Assembly (NCBI RefSeq): GCF_017743975.1
Contig: NZ_JAGHRC010000009.1
Location: forward strand, 62,001-126,000
Reading direction: 5' to 3'
DNA length: 64,000 bases
Source: Ruegeria sp. R14_0
GTDB lineage: Bacteria > Pseudomonadota > Alphaproteobacteria > Rhodobacterales > Rhodobacteraceae
The notes beneath the pieces are model-generated. The model was given only the letters and a program-made list of their open reading frames with translations, was not told where the DNA came from and ran no database searches. A program made the position numbers and the translations under genes. Numbering within the stretch: the first letter of the stretch is position 1; the number at the start of each line of letters is the position of its first letter. This document shows, in pieces, positions 25,494 to 33,467 of the stretch.

Positions 25494-25958
25494 ATGGAGC
25501 TTTCGAGCATTTTAAAGCCCGAAGCAGTACGTGTATTGTCAGCCGCTTCCAGCAAGAAGCGGCTGTTTCAGGAAATTGGCGATGTCGCTGCCGGGACCTT
25601 GGGTCTGGACGCGCAGACAATCGTCGATTGCCTGTTGGAGCGTGAAAGCCTGGGTCCAACAGGCGTCGGGCATGGTGTTGCTTTGCCGCACGCCCGGCTT
25701 GAGGACCTGGAAGCCGTCGCGGGCGTCTTTGTAATGCTTGAGAAGCCAATTGATTTTGGCTCGGTGGACCGGCAGCCGGTCGATATTGCCTTTGCGCTGT
25801 TTGCGCCGGAAGAGGCCGGTGTCGATCACCTCAAGGCGCTGGCGTTGGTATCCCGGACGTTGCGCGATACGGCCGTATGCAACAAGCTGCGGGCCAATCC
25901 CGACCCGGTCAAGCTGTACGCAATTCTGACCGAAGCTCAGTCTATGCAGGCTGCTTAA
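25494..25958 (+). CDS. ptsN: PTS-Ntr enzyme IIA, PtsN
   Basis: This 154-residue phosphocarrier receives phosphate from NPr and signals nitrogen and potassium status. The active-site His is His66 in GHGVALPHAR, and the segment PVDIAFALFAPEEAGVDHLK is typical. I prefer ATG 25494 because GGAG lies 7 bases before it; ATG 25488 is only one base after the same GGAG. It ends before a strong terminator. Confidence 0.94.
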   Translation: MELSSILKPEAVRVLSAASSKKRLFQEIGDVAAGTLGLDAQTIVDCLLERESLGPTGVGHGVALPHARLEDLEAVAGVFVMLEKPIDFGSVDRQPVDIAFALFAPEEAGVDHLKALALVSRTLRDTAVCNKLRANPDPVKLYAILTEAQSMQAA

Positions 25959-25982
25959 CGCACAGAAAATCCAGAGATCTAC

Positions 25983-26013
25983 AAAAAAGCCCCCGAAACT
26001 CGAGGGCTTTTTT
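25983..26013. terminator. Bidirectional terminator after ptsN
   Basis: AAAAAAGCCC and GGGCTTTTTT form the outer stem, with CGA/TCG pairing inside around one mismatch. The A and T tracts on both sides let it serve ptsN and the convergent CAP gene. Confidence 0.85.
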
Positions 26014-26029
26014 CGTCTTGGACAGCGGG

Positions 26030-26545
26030 TTAACCGCCGGACCCCATCTCAAGGGTCCACCAGATTTTGCCGCCGTTTTCCTGATGCCAGGCAAAGCCCA
26101 TTTGGGTGGCCTTGGGGTCCATGATCACGGCACGGGGGCCGGGCTCTTGCATCCACGCGGCCAGTGTTTCGGTTTCTGTTTCGTAGGTTTCCGAAATCGC
26201 TTCGCCCAGGAAGGTTCCATAGTATCCCACGCGGCGTGCGCGATCGATTGGAGACGACCCGTCCGAGCCAAAGTGCCAGGGCCGGTTTTGCCGTGCCATA
26301 TCCTTGGAGTGCGTGGCAGCCGCGGCATTCAGTTGAGAGTTCAGTTGAACCGATTGAAGCCCCTGCGCCTGGCGCAGCGCGTTCACCGAATCCAACATAC
26401 GGAATTGCAGCTTCTCAGGGTTGCCGCGGATTTTGTAGACGGTCGGCAGCGGACGGCCATCCGACCCGTATGTCGGGGTGCTGCTTGGTGTACATGCAGC
26501 CAGCGCAACAAAGCAAAGGAACAGTAGAGTAAGAATACGCGTCAT
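26030..26545 (-). CDS. CAP-domain (SCP-like) lipoprotein
   Basis: This 171-residue protein has a lipoprotein signal peptide (lipobox LAAC, Cys at about residue 18) and a CAP/SCP domain, with VNALRQAQGLQSVQLNSQLN, ATHSKDMARQNRPWHFG and the C-terminal ATQMGFAWHQENGGKIWWTL. Bacterial CAP proteins are secreted or anchored, and their activity is mostly unknown. I chose ATG 26545 to begin at the signal peptide; the frame extends upstream to 26626 with no SD. Convergent with ptsN. Confidence 0.85.
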   Translation of the reverse strand: MTRILTLLFLCFVALAACTPSSTPTYGSDGRPLPTVYKIRGNPEKLQFRMLDSVNALRQAQGLQSVQLNSQLNAAAATHSKDMARQNRPWHFGSDGSSPIDRARRVGYYGTFLGEAISETYETETETLAAWMQEPGPRAVIMDPKATQMGFAWHQENGGKIWWTLEMGSGG

Positions 26546-26714
26546 GATCGACCTGATTATTGTGTCGACATACGGCATAGCGCGCCATGCGGCCTTGGGC
26601 AAACCTGCAATGGCCGATTCTCGCATGATTCTGCCGGTTTGATTTGCGATTGACGCATTCTGGCAATAAAATACGTGAAATTTTCAGGACAGCTTTAGCA
26701 AAGGACCGTTTGCA

Positions 26715-27314
26715 ATGGTCAAAAAACCCGTTCTTTCTTCCAGTCGTCGCGGATTTCTGGCCGGTGCCTCTGCGCTGTTGGCATCGCCGGCGATCGCGCA
26801 GTACATCCCCGGAGACCCGTTGCGCCCCGCGCCCGAGCCAGAACCTGAGGTGCGTCGTAACATCTCGGGCTTCCGTGCCCTGGATTGGCAGCCCTATTTC
26901 TCAAACACGAGAAACGGGGCCATTCTGGTCGATACAGTCTCGCGGGCGCTGCATTATTGGTCAGATGATCAATCTGTGTACAAATTGTACCCCTCCTCGG
27001 TGCCTTTGACCGAGGAATTGACGCGGCGCGGCCGAACCAGCGTTATCCGCAAAGTCGAAGGCCCAAGCTGGTCGCCGACGCCTTCGATGAAGAAGCGGAA
27101 TCCGGAATGGCCGGACTATATCCCACCGGGACCAGATAACCCATTGGGAACGCACGCATTATATCTAAGCTGGAAGTACTATCGCATCCACGGCACCCAT
27201 GATACGCGCAAAATCGGGCGCCGGTCGTCGAACGGATGCATTGGCCTGTTCAACGAGGATATCGCCGAACTGTTCTCAATGGCGAAGGTCGGCACGCAAG
27301 TGTTGCTTATTTGA
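26715..27314 (+). CDS. L,D-transpeptidase (YkuD), Tat-exported
   Basis: This 199-residue protein has a twin-arginine signal peptide (SSRRGFLAG at about 9-17) and a YkuD catalytic domain with His159 in YRIHGTHD and the SSNGCIGLFN motif holding the nucleophile Cys175. It should make 3-3 peptidoglycan cross-links or attach proteins to the wall. It resembles the small ErfK/YbiS/YcfS/YnhG proteins of alphaproteobacteria. A single-gene unit. Confidence 0.92.
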   Translation: MVKKPVLSSSRRGFLAGASALLASPAIAQYIPGDPLRPAPEPEPEVRRNISGFRALDWQPYFSNTRNGAILVDTVSRALHYWSDDQSVYKLYPSSVPLTEELTRRGRTSVIRKVEGPSWSPTPSMKKRNPEWPDYIPPGPDNPLGTHALYLSWKYYRIHGTHDTRKIGRRSSNGCIGLFNEDIAELFSMAKVGTQVLLI

Positions 27315-27453
27315 CGACATTTTCGCGCGCGAACCCGCTTGCGGCGCAAGTTCCAATTGCATTCCAGCCGGATAGCTGATTAGAAAAAAACACGAGGTAA
27401 GTCTTGAGTGTGCGGTTTCGCTATATGGAACCGTGCAAATTCTGGAGGTTAAT

Positions 27454-27636
27454 ATGAAGAAACTCGTTCTCGCCGCTGCACTGACTGCTGCTGCTTCGAC
27501 CGCCTATGCTGGCAACCTGGAAGAGCCGGTTGTTGAAGCACCGGTTGTTGTTGAGGAAACTCAAGGTTCGTCGCAGGGCATCATCCTGCCGCTGATCCTG
27601 CTGGTCGTTGTTGCCGCAGCTGTAGCAGCAAGCTAA
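27454..27636 (+). CDS. 60-residue secreted single-helix protein
   Basis: This short protein has a signal peptide (MKKLVLAAALTAAASTAYAG, cleavage near residue 19-20), an acidic Val/Pro/Glu spacer (PVVEAPVVVEE) and a C-terminal hydrophobic helix (about 43-60). GGAGG sits 6 bases before the ATG and a very strong terminator follows, so the gene is real and may be highly expressed. I recall similar small proteins in Rhodobacteraceae without a known role. Confidence 0.8.
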   Translation: MKKLVLAAALTAAASTAYAGNLEEPVVEAPVVVEETQGSSQGIILPLILLVVVAAAVAAS

Positions 27637-27657
27637 TTAGACGAGCATTATCTAGAG

Positions 27658-27689
27658 AAAAGGCGGTGGAGCAATCCACCGCCTTTTTT
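27658..27689 (+). terminator. Strong rho-independent terminator
   Basis: A perfect 13-bp stem with arms 27658-27670 and 27675-27687 and loop GCAA, followed by a run of Ts. It ends the 60-residue secreted protein gene; because the stem begins with As it may also serve the opposite hemH transcript. Confidence 0.92.
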
Positions 27690-27725
27690 CACGTCTTCTG
27701 TATCAGGTCCGACTGACAGGACCGG

Positions 27726-28775
27726 TCAGTCCAGCCAGCCTTTCAGGTTGTCTTCGATCACCTTGCCCAAAGCCGCGATATGCGAATCATCATCGTTAAG
27801 GCAGGGGATATAGGTAAAACTCTCGCCACCGGCCTCTTCGAAGCTTTCCTTGATCTCTTCGTTGATCTCTTCCAGTGTCTCGATGCAGTCGGCGGAAAAA
27901 GCCGGAGCAATCACGGCGATGTTCTTCTTACCCTGCCGCGCCAGTTCCGCCACGTGGTCGACCGTGTAGGGTTTCAGCCACTCCTCTGGCCCGAAACGCG
28001 ACTGGAAGGTTGAAACAAGCTGGTCGTCCGACCAGCCCAGCCGCTCTTTCAACAGGCGCGTCGTCTTTGCGCATTGGCAATGGTACGGGTCGCCCTGCTG
28101 CAAATAGCGGTCCGGCATGCCGTGATAGGAGCAGACCAGAATATCTGGTTTGGTTTCCATCGCCGCATAGGCCTGTTCTACCGACCCGGCCAGCGCGTCG
28201 ATATAGGCGGGTTCATCGAAATAGGCCGGAACGGTGCGCGCGGCGGGCTGCCACGCCTCGTCCATCAGCGCCCGGAAGAACTGATCGTTTGCGGTGGCGG
28301 TCGTCGCGCCTGCGTATTGCGGGTAAAGCGGGAAGAACAGGATACGATTGCACCCTGCGGCCACCATCTCGTGCACTTTGGACTTGGTCGACGGGTTGCC
28401 GTAGCGCATGCAGAAATCGACCATCACCTTGTCACCATAGCGCGTTTGCATCGCGTCGCGCATCTTGGCGGTTTGGTCCTTGGTGATCGTCATCAGCGGG
28501 CTTTCGCCTTTGTCGTGGTTCCAGATCGACTTGTAAGCTTCGCCCGAACTGAACGGACGCTTTGTCAGGATGATCCCTTGCAGGATCGGCTGCCATTTCC
28601 ACTTGGGATAGTCGATGACGCGCTGGTCCGACAGAAACTCGTTCAGATAGCGCCGCATTGGCCAGTACGAATAGTCATCCGGTGTTCCCAGATTGGCCAA
28701 CAGGATGCCGACGCGGCCCATTTTGACCTTGGGGTGGTCGGCGGGTGCGTGCGATGGGCGGGTGGCGTCAAGCAT
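27726..28775 (-). CDS. hemH: Ferrochelatase HemH
   Basis: This 349-residue enzyme inserts iron into protoporphyrin IX, the last step of protoheme synthesis. Family motifs include VGILLANLGTPD, RYGNPS, the active-site His in VCSYHGMPDRYL, and the C-terminal PAFSADCIETLEEI. The segment DPYHCQCAKTT carries two Cys that may take part in a metal site in some ferrochelatases. It lies 57 bases after the NDUFAF5-like gene on the same strand. Confidence 0.96.
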   Translation of the reverse strand: MLDATRPSHAPADHPKVKMGRVGILLANLGTPDDYSYWPMRRYLNEFLSDQRVIDYPKWKWQPILQGIILTKRPFSSGEAYKSIWNHDKGESPLMTITKDQTAKMRDAMQTRYGDKVMVDFCMRYGNPSTKSKVHEMVAAGCNRILFFPLYPQYAGATTATANDQFFRALMDEAWQPAARTVPAYFDEPAYIDALAGSVEQAYAAMETKPDILVCSYHGMPDRYLQQGDPYHCQCAKTTRLLKERLGWSDDQLVSTFQSRFGPEEWLKPYTVDHVAELARQGKKNIAVIAPAFSADCIETLEEINEEIKESFEEAGGESFTYIPCLNDDDSHIAALGKVIEDNLKGWLD

Positions 28776-28832
28776 TTCGAACTTCCTGCGGTTATTCTGT
28801 ACCGGCCTGAGATAACCGGATTTGTTCAGTCG

Positions 28833-29663
28833 TCAATCGGGCAGTTTGCCTTCTTTCGTCCCCAGCGCGTCGGCAAGACGCGCCTGGGCCGAGCCAGGGC
28901 GCAGCGGTTTTTGTTGGCTTTCGTCCGGCGACCAGCCGGTCAGGCAAATCAGTTCGAATGTCGCGGCGAGGCGATCGCTATCTGATAAGAAGCTCTCGGC
29001 ATAAATCTGCTGTGCGCGGTTAAAGATCTGACGTCGTGTCATATGCGTCACGCGACCGGTCAGGCAGTTGGATTCACCCATTGCGCGCAGATCATGCATA
29101 AGATGGGGCAGGTCGCGGTATTCGGCCGTCAGACGCGCCGAGTCTGCCACGGGCAGCGCCAGCCCCGCGCGTTGAAGCAGACCGCCCAGATCGCGCAGTT
29201 CCGCCATCGGAGCAACGCGCGGGCTTAACCCTCCGGTCACCTCGATCTCGGCCTGTCCCAATGCGGCGCGCAGTTCGTGCAGCGTTTCGCCGCCCAGGCA
29301 CACAACCAGCAGTAACCCGTCGGCCCGCAAGGCGCGATGGCATTGGATCAGCTGCCCGACCGGATCATTGGCCCAATGCAGGGCCATGGCGTGGATCACC
29401 AGATCCTGCGAGCCGGGCGTCAGGTCCAGCACGTCCTCATCCGCGAGCAGCCGTGCGCCGGGCAGCACATCCTGCCAAATATGCTTAAAGGGCGTGACGA
29501 TCGCCGGGGCCGTAAAGCTTTTGTTAACCATAGAGAGCCGATCCTGCACTTCGTCCACGGCGGCACGGTGCAAAAACAGCGCCTCGTCCCGCGCGCGGGC
29601 ACGATGCAGGGCCAAAACGCGGCGATCAAACAAAGAGGGAGCGGTGGAGTCAGGCAACTTCAT
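28833..29663 (-). CDS. NDUFAF5-like methyltransferase-fold protein
   Basis: This protein of 276 residues matches the methyltransferase-fold family of mitochondrial NDUFAF5 (complex I assembly) and BioC relatives: VIHAMALHWANDPVGQL, GLLLVVCLGGETLHELR, GGLSPRVAPMAELRDLGGLL and MGESNC. The glycine-rich SAM-binding motif I (LDLGCGxG type) expected near residues 45-60 is absent; the region reads VNKSFTAPAIVTPFKHIWQD. ATG 29663 is preferred over one at 29672. It is divergent from comF with 16 bases between start codons. Activity uncertain. Confidence 0.72.
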   Translation of the reverse strand: MKLPDSTAPSLFDRRVLALHRARARDEALFLHRAAVDEVQDRLSMVNKSFTAPAIVTPFKHIWQDVLPGARLLADEDVLDLTPGSQDLVIHAMALHWANDPVGQLIQCHRALRADGLLLVVCLGGETLHELRAALGQAEIEVTGGLSPRVAPMAELRDLGGLLQRAGLALPVADSARLTAEYRDLPHLMHDLRAMGESNCLTGRVTHMTRRQIFNRAQQIYAESFLSDSDRLAATFELICLTGWSPDESQQKPLRPGSAQARLADALGTKEGKLPD

Positions 29664-29679
29664 AGGGCGCAATTATCGC

Positions 29680-30408
29680 ATGTGGCAGCGAATTCAAACC
29701 GCTGTCGCGCTGATCTATCCCCCCCGGTGCATGGGATGCGGTGAGCTGACCGAGACGGATTTCGGTCTGTGCGGCACCTGTTGGCGCGAAACGCCGTTCA
29801 TCGGCGGGACTGTATGCGAAAGCTGCGGTGTGCCTTTGCCGGGCACGGCAGACGGGCACCGGATTGAGTGTGATGACTGTATGAAGACCACCCGCCCCTG
29901 GCAGGATGGACGTGCGGCGCTGATGTACCAGGGCAAGGCACGTGCCCTTGTACTGGCGTTGAAGCACGGGGATCGTCCCGAACTGGCGCGCCCCGCCGCG
30001 CGGTGGATGGCGCAGGCCGGGCGAGAGTTGTTTCGCCCAGACATGCTGATTGCACCCGTGCCGCTGCATTGGACCCGGCTGTTGAAGCGCCGATATAATC
30101 AATCCGCTTTGTTGGCGCAGCACCTCGGCAAAGAAGCGGGGTTGGAAGTGTGCCCGGACCTGCTGTTGCGGCGGGTCCGAACCCCGGCCTTGGATGGCAA
30201 AACCGCGGCTCAGCGGGCCGAAACGCTTGAAAACGCGATCTCCACCCATCCAAAGCGGGTGAACCGTATGCAGGGGCGCGATGTCTTGCTGGTGGATGAC
30301 GTTATGACCTCGGGCGCGACGTTGGCGGCCTGTGCGCGTGTCTGCCTTGCATCCGGGGCAAATCATATTTTCGTGTTGACCCTAGCGCGCGTTGCCAAGG
30401 ATGCCTAA
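29680..30408 (+). CDS. comF: ComF family phosphoribosyltransferase-like protein
   Basis: This 242-residue protein has an N-terminal zinc-finger region with four CxxC-type pairs (CMGCGE, CGTC, CESCG, CDDC, about residues 17-69) and a PRTase domain with the PRPP-loop VLLVDDVMTSGATLAACA. ComF proteins act in DNA uptake in competent bacteria and elsewhere have an unclear role. I chose ATG 29680 before the membrane-less start WQRIQTAVALIYPPRC; the frame is open far upstream, antisense to the neighbouring gene. Confidence 0.88.
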   Translation: MWQRIQTAVALIYPPRCMGCGELTETDFGLCGTCWRETPFIGGTVCESCGVPLPGTADGHRIECDDCMKTTRPWQDGRAALMYQGKARALVLALKHGDRPELARPAARWMAQAGRELFRPDMLIAPVPLHWTRLLKRRYNQSALLAQHLGKEAGLEVCPDLLLRRVRTPALDGKTAAQRAETLENAISTHPKRVNRMQGRDVLLVDDVMTSGATLAACARVCLASGANHIFVLTLARVAKDA

Positions 30409-30445
30409 TTCGCCCAAGATTATACGAAATGCGAAGGTACGGAAC

Positions 30446-30703
30446 ATGAAACCGGTAGAAATCTACACCTCGCCGCTCTGCGGCTTTTGTCACGCGGCCA
30501 AACGCCTGCTCAAGCAGAAAGGCGTCGAGTTCAAGGAAGTCGACGTGCTGATGCATCCCAAGCGCAAGCCCGAGATGATCAAGCGCGCGGGCGGCAAGCG
30601 GACCGTTCCCCAGATATTTGTCGGCACCACCCATGTTGGCGGCTGTGATGACCTTTATGAGCTGGAGCGTCAGGGCAAGCTGGACGGTCTGCTGGCGGCC
30701 TGA
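30446..30703 (+). CDS. grxC: Glutaredoxin 3 (GrxC)
   Basis: This 85-residue thiol oxidoreductase has the redox motif CGFC at residues 12-15 (CPYC in most relatives) and the glutathione-binding TVPQIFVGTTHVGGCDDL. I chose ATG 30446, the family start MKPVEIYTSP; the frame is open 18 codons further up. Its TGA overlaps the start of the nitrilase gene by one base. The Pro-to-Gly change in the active site would raise the redox potential if other parts are unchanged (inference). Confidence 0.93.
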   Translation: MKPVEIYTSPLCGFCHAAKRLLKQKGVEFKEVDVLMHPKRKPEMIKRAGGKRTVPQIFVGTTHVGGCDDLYELERQGKLDGLLAA

Positions 30704-31533
30704 TGAAAACCGCTCTGCTGCAGATCACATCCTCGGATGATCCGGCTGAAAACCTGATCATGGTAAAGAGGATGATGGCCGAGGCCGCCTCGGAGGGTGC
30801 GCAGTTCATTCTGACGCCCGAGGTCACGAATTGCGTGTCCAACAGCACAACGCGGCAACGCGAGGTTCTGCAACACGAAGAAGACGACCAAACGCTGGCG
30901 GGCCTGCAGGATCAGGCCGCCGCGCTGGGCGTCTGGCTGCTGATCGGGTCTTTGGCAATCAAAACGCATGATGCGGATGGGCGTTTTGCCAACCGGTCTT
31001 ACATGATCGACCCGCAAGGACAGATCGTGGCGCGGTACGACAAAATTCATATGTTCGACGTGCAGGTTACTGAGACCGAGACCTTCCGCGAATCGAAAAA
31101 CTACCGCCCCGGCGAAAAGGCCGTTGTTGCAGACACCGATTTCGGCAAGGTCGGTATGACCGTCTGCTATGACATCCGCTTCCCGTATCTTCATACAGCT
31201 CTGGCAAAGGCCGGAGCCCGTGTTCTGACCGTTCCGGCTGCGTTTTCACCAGTGACGGGGGCCGCCCACTGGGAATCGCTGCTGCGCGCCCGCGCGATTG
31301 AGACCGGCTGCTGGGTCATCGCCCCTGCCCAAACCGGAGAGCACCCCAAAACCCGCGGCAAGACGCGCTATACTTACGGCCACAGCATGGTTGTCGCCCC
31401 GTGGGGAGAGGTCGTCATCGACGCAGGGACCGATCCGGGCATTCACTTTTTCGATTTGGATGATAGTTCTGTGACAGAGGCGCGCCGCCGCGTGCCGTCC
31501 CTGACTCACGTGAGGTCCTTCCAGGGGCCCTGA
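30703..31533 (+). CDS. Carbon-nitrogen hydrolase, Nit-type
   Basis: This 276-residue nitrilase-superfamily amidase has the catalytic triad Glu40 (LTPEVTN), Lys114 (RYDKIHMFD) and Cys155 (TVCYDIRFP). It belongs to the Nit1/Nit2-like branch, which repairs deaminated glutathione or hydrolyses omega-amides. Linkage to glutaredoxin favours the deaminated-glutathione amidase role (inference). Start overlaps the grxC stop codon. Confidence 0.92.
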   Translation: MKTALLQITSSDDPAENLIMVKRMMAEAASEGAQFILTPEVTNCVSNSTTRQREVLQHEEDDQTLAGLQDQAAALGVWLLIGSLAIKTHDADGRFANRSYMIDPQGQIVARYDKIHMFDVQVTETETFRESKNYRPGEKAVVADTDFGKVGMTVCYDIRFPYLHTALAKAGARVLTVPAAFSPVTGAAHWESLLRARAIETGCWVIAPAQTGEHPKTRGKTRYTYGHSMVVAPWGEVVIDAGTDPGIHFFDLDDSSVTEARRRVPSLTHVRSFQGP

Positions 31534-31548
31534 CCCAGAACCGGATAC

Positions 31549-31989
31549 ATGACGGACGAACACAATGCCCTTGCGGTCACGCTATTCAGCGAGATCCTGA
31601 CCGCCGATCAGCTATTGCGCAACCGGCTCAGCCGGGTGCTGCCCAAGGGCATGGAAATCTCGCATTTCTCGGTTCTGAATCATCTGGTCTTTGTCGGGGG
31701 TGAACGCTCTCCGGCGCAACTGGCCAGCACCTTCCACGTGACCCGAGGGGCGATGACCAACACCTTGGCCAAGCTGGAATGGGCCGGATACATCCACATC
31801 CGCCCCGACTGGGACGACGCCCGCCGCAAGATGGTCGCCATCAGCCCTGCGGGTCGTAGGGCACGCGATCAGGCGATTTCCTCGATTGCCCCGCTGATCA
31901 ACCGCGTGGTCGGAGAGCTGGGTCTGGAACGCGTCCGCAGCACGCTACCCGTGTTGCGGGATTTGCGGTTGCAGTTAGAGGGGGAGTAG
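31549..31989 (+). CDS. MarR family transcriptional regulator
   Basis: This 146-residue regulator has the MarR winged helix: LVFVGGERSPAQLASTFHVT (helix-turn-helix start) and the wing HIRPDWDDARRKMVAISPAGR. It follows the nitrilase gene by 15 bases and may be its last operon partner. Ligand and targets are unknown. Convergent with a small lipoprotein gene. Confidence 0.9.
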   Translation: MTDEHNALAVTLFSEILTADQLLRNRLSRVLPKGMEISHFSVLNHLVFVGGERSPAQLASTFHVTRGAMTNTLAKLEWAGYIHIRPDWDDARRKMVAISPAGRRARDQAISSIAPLINRVVGELGLERVRSTLPVLRDLRLQLEGE

Positions 31990-32040
31990 GGACGGCTCTT
32001 TTGGGCGGTTGTTGCAATCCAATCCAACAATGGCCGTTCG

Positions 32041-32517
32041 TCAGTTTAGACAAGTTCTTAGTGTGCCCTTGGCTACAATTTCATCCCAATTGGCGCCTAA
32101 GGTCGTTTTTGCATCAATTGCGTTGGCAGCTTCTGGATCCCTTTGCTCAAACATAACAGCGACTATTGCCGCATCTGGCGTACCGCTTACGATTGGTGTT
32201 GCGGTAGTGTTTCCAGAGAAGGTGCTGGTGTTTCCAAAAGTGTTTAATGTTCCAGTTGTGTTGTAGTTGGCTCCGACAACACGAACATTATTTTCAGCAC
32301 CCATTTCCGCAATAAGATACTTGTCGTAGCCCAAGCGAATGGTTTCGACCGCAGCCAACTTAGAGACCAGATTTCTTGCGCCAGCCGCGCCGCAAGCTGG
32401 AGCGGCGCTGACATCAATTCGTACGATGTTTCGCGCGAGTTGAGTTGTCGTTGACGAAGCACATGCTCCGACAAAAGCCGCCACTGACACCGTGACGACT
32501 AGTTTGAAATATTTCAT
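32041..32517 (-). CDS. Small lipoprotein, function unknown
   Basis: A 158-residue protein with a lipoprotein signal peptide (FVGAC, Cys at residue 19). The rest is rich in Thr, Asn and Ala (TTGTLNTFGNTSTFSGNTTA near the middle) without a recognised domain. The DNA is visibly more AT-rich than its neighbours, which may reflect recent acquisition. Two Cys (near 42 and 156) could form a disulfide. The ribosome binding site is weak. It stands alone between convergent marR and ubiG's 3' end. Confidence 0.65.
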   Translation of the reverse strand: MKYFKLVVTVSVAAFVGACASSTTTQLARNIVRIDVSAAPACGAAGARNLVSKLAAVETIRLGYDKYLIAEMGAENNVRVVGANYNTTGTLNTFGNTSTFSGNTTATPIVSGTPDAAIVAVMFEQRDPEAANAIDAKTTLGANWDEIVAKGTLRTCLN

Positions 32518-32634
32518 TGGTTGCCCTGTTGAGAATCAGCATCAATATCAATGTGATGCTAGAGCTGAAAATCTCATAGCTGTCAATTATGGCAGCATAC
32601 TGGGCTGCGAATTCGCTCCCATAATTCTTTGGTG

Positions 32635-32655
32635 AGGGTGGGAAGATCCCACCCT
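32635..32655. repeat. Perfect 9-bp hairpin after ubiG
   Basis: AGGGTGGGA-AGA-TCCCACCCT is a perfect inverted repeat in the gap between the lipoprotein gene and the ubiG stop codon. No T tract follows on either strand, so it is either a rho-assisted 3' end/mRNA-stabilising hairpin or a protein site. Confidence 0.5.
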
Positions 32656-32672
32656 AAGAGCGGATAAAGTGC

Positions 32673-33419
32673 TCACCCCGGCTTCACACTCGCCGTCACA
32701 TAATTCACGCTCAGATCCCGGTCCGAGATCGACCAGCTCCACAGGATCGGGTTGAACACAAATCCCTTGCGGTCCACCGGCTCCAGCCCCGCCTGACGCA
32801 GCAGGCCGAACAGCTCATCGGGAGTGATGAACTTGTTCCATTCGTGGGTGCCGCGCGGCAGCCAGCGCATGACGACCTCGGCCCCGAAAATGGCCATCGC
32901 ATAGGATTTCGGGTTGCGGTTGATGGTCGAGCATATCTCCAGCCCGCCGGGTTTCAGCAGTTGCTGCGTCGCGGTCAGGTAGGAAAGCGGATCGGCCACG
33001 TGTTCGACCACTTCCATGTTCAGCACCACGTCGAATTGTTCACCTGCGGCGGCCATGTCCTCGGCGGTGGTGTGGCGGTAGTCGATCTCCAGCCCCGATT
33101 GTTCCGCGTGAATTCGGGCGACGGGCAGATTGCCCTCGGCGGCGTCGGCGCCAACGACGTCGGCCCCCAAACGCGCCATCGGTTCGCTCAGCAACCCGCC
33201 GCCGCAGCCGATATCCAGCAGGCGCAAGCCCTCGAACGGTTTCCCTAACGTCAGGTCCCGGTCAAATTCACCCGCGATCTGCTGTGTGATATAGTCCAGC
33301 CGACAGGGGTTGAGCATGTGCAGCGGTTTGAATTTTCCATGCGGGTCCCACCATTCGGCGGCCATCGCTTCGAATTTTGCGATCTCGGAAGGGTCAACCG
33401 TGTTCGGATGCGCTTGCAT
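32673..33419 (-). CDS. ubiG: Ubiquinone O-methyltransferase UbiG
   Basis: This 248-residue SAM-dependent enzyme makes both O-methylations of ubiquinone. Motifs are [20 protein letters not shown] at the N-terminus, [20 protein letters not shown] for SAM binding, and [10 protein letters not shown]. Length is standard. Divergent from pip, with 48 bases between starts. Other ubiquinone genes (ubiB, ubiE) lie at 49-51 kb. Confidence 0.96.
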   Translation of the reverse strand: MQAHPNTVDPSEIAKFEAMAAEWWDPHGKFKPLHMLNPCRLDYITQQIAGEFDRDLTLGKPFEGLRLLDIGCGGGLLSEPMARLGADVVGADAAEGNLPVARIHAEQSGLEIDYRHTTAEDMAAAGEQFDVVLNMEVVEHVADPLSYLTATQQLLKPGGLEICSTINRNPKSYAMAIFGAEVVMRWLPRGTHEWNKFITPDELFGLLRQAGLEPVDRKGFVFNPILWSWSISDRDLSVNYVTASVKPG

Positions 33420-33467
33420 TCCTGTCTCCGTATGCTCTTTTACGCTTAAGGACTATATAGGGCCATA

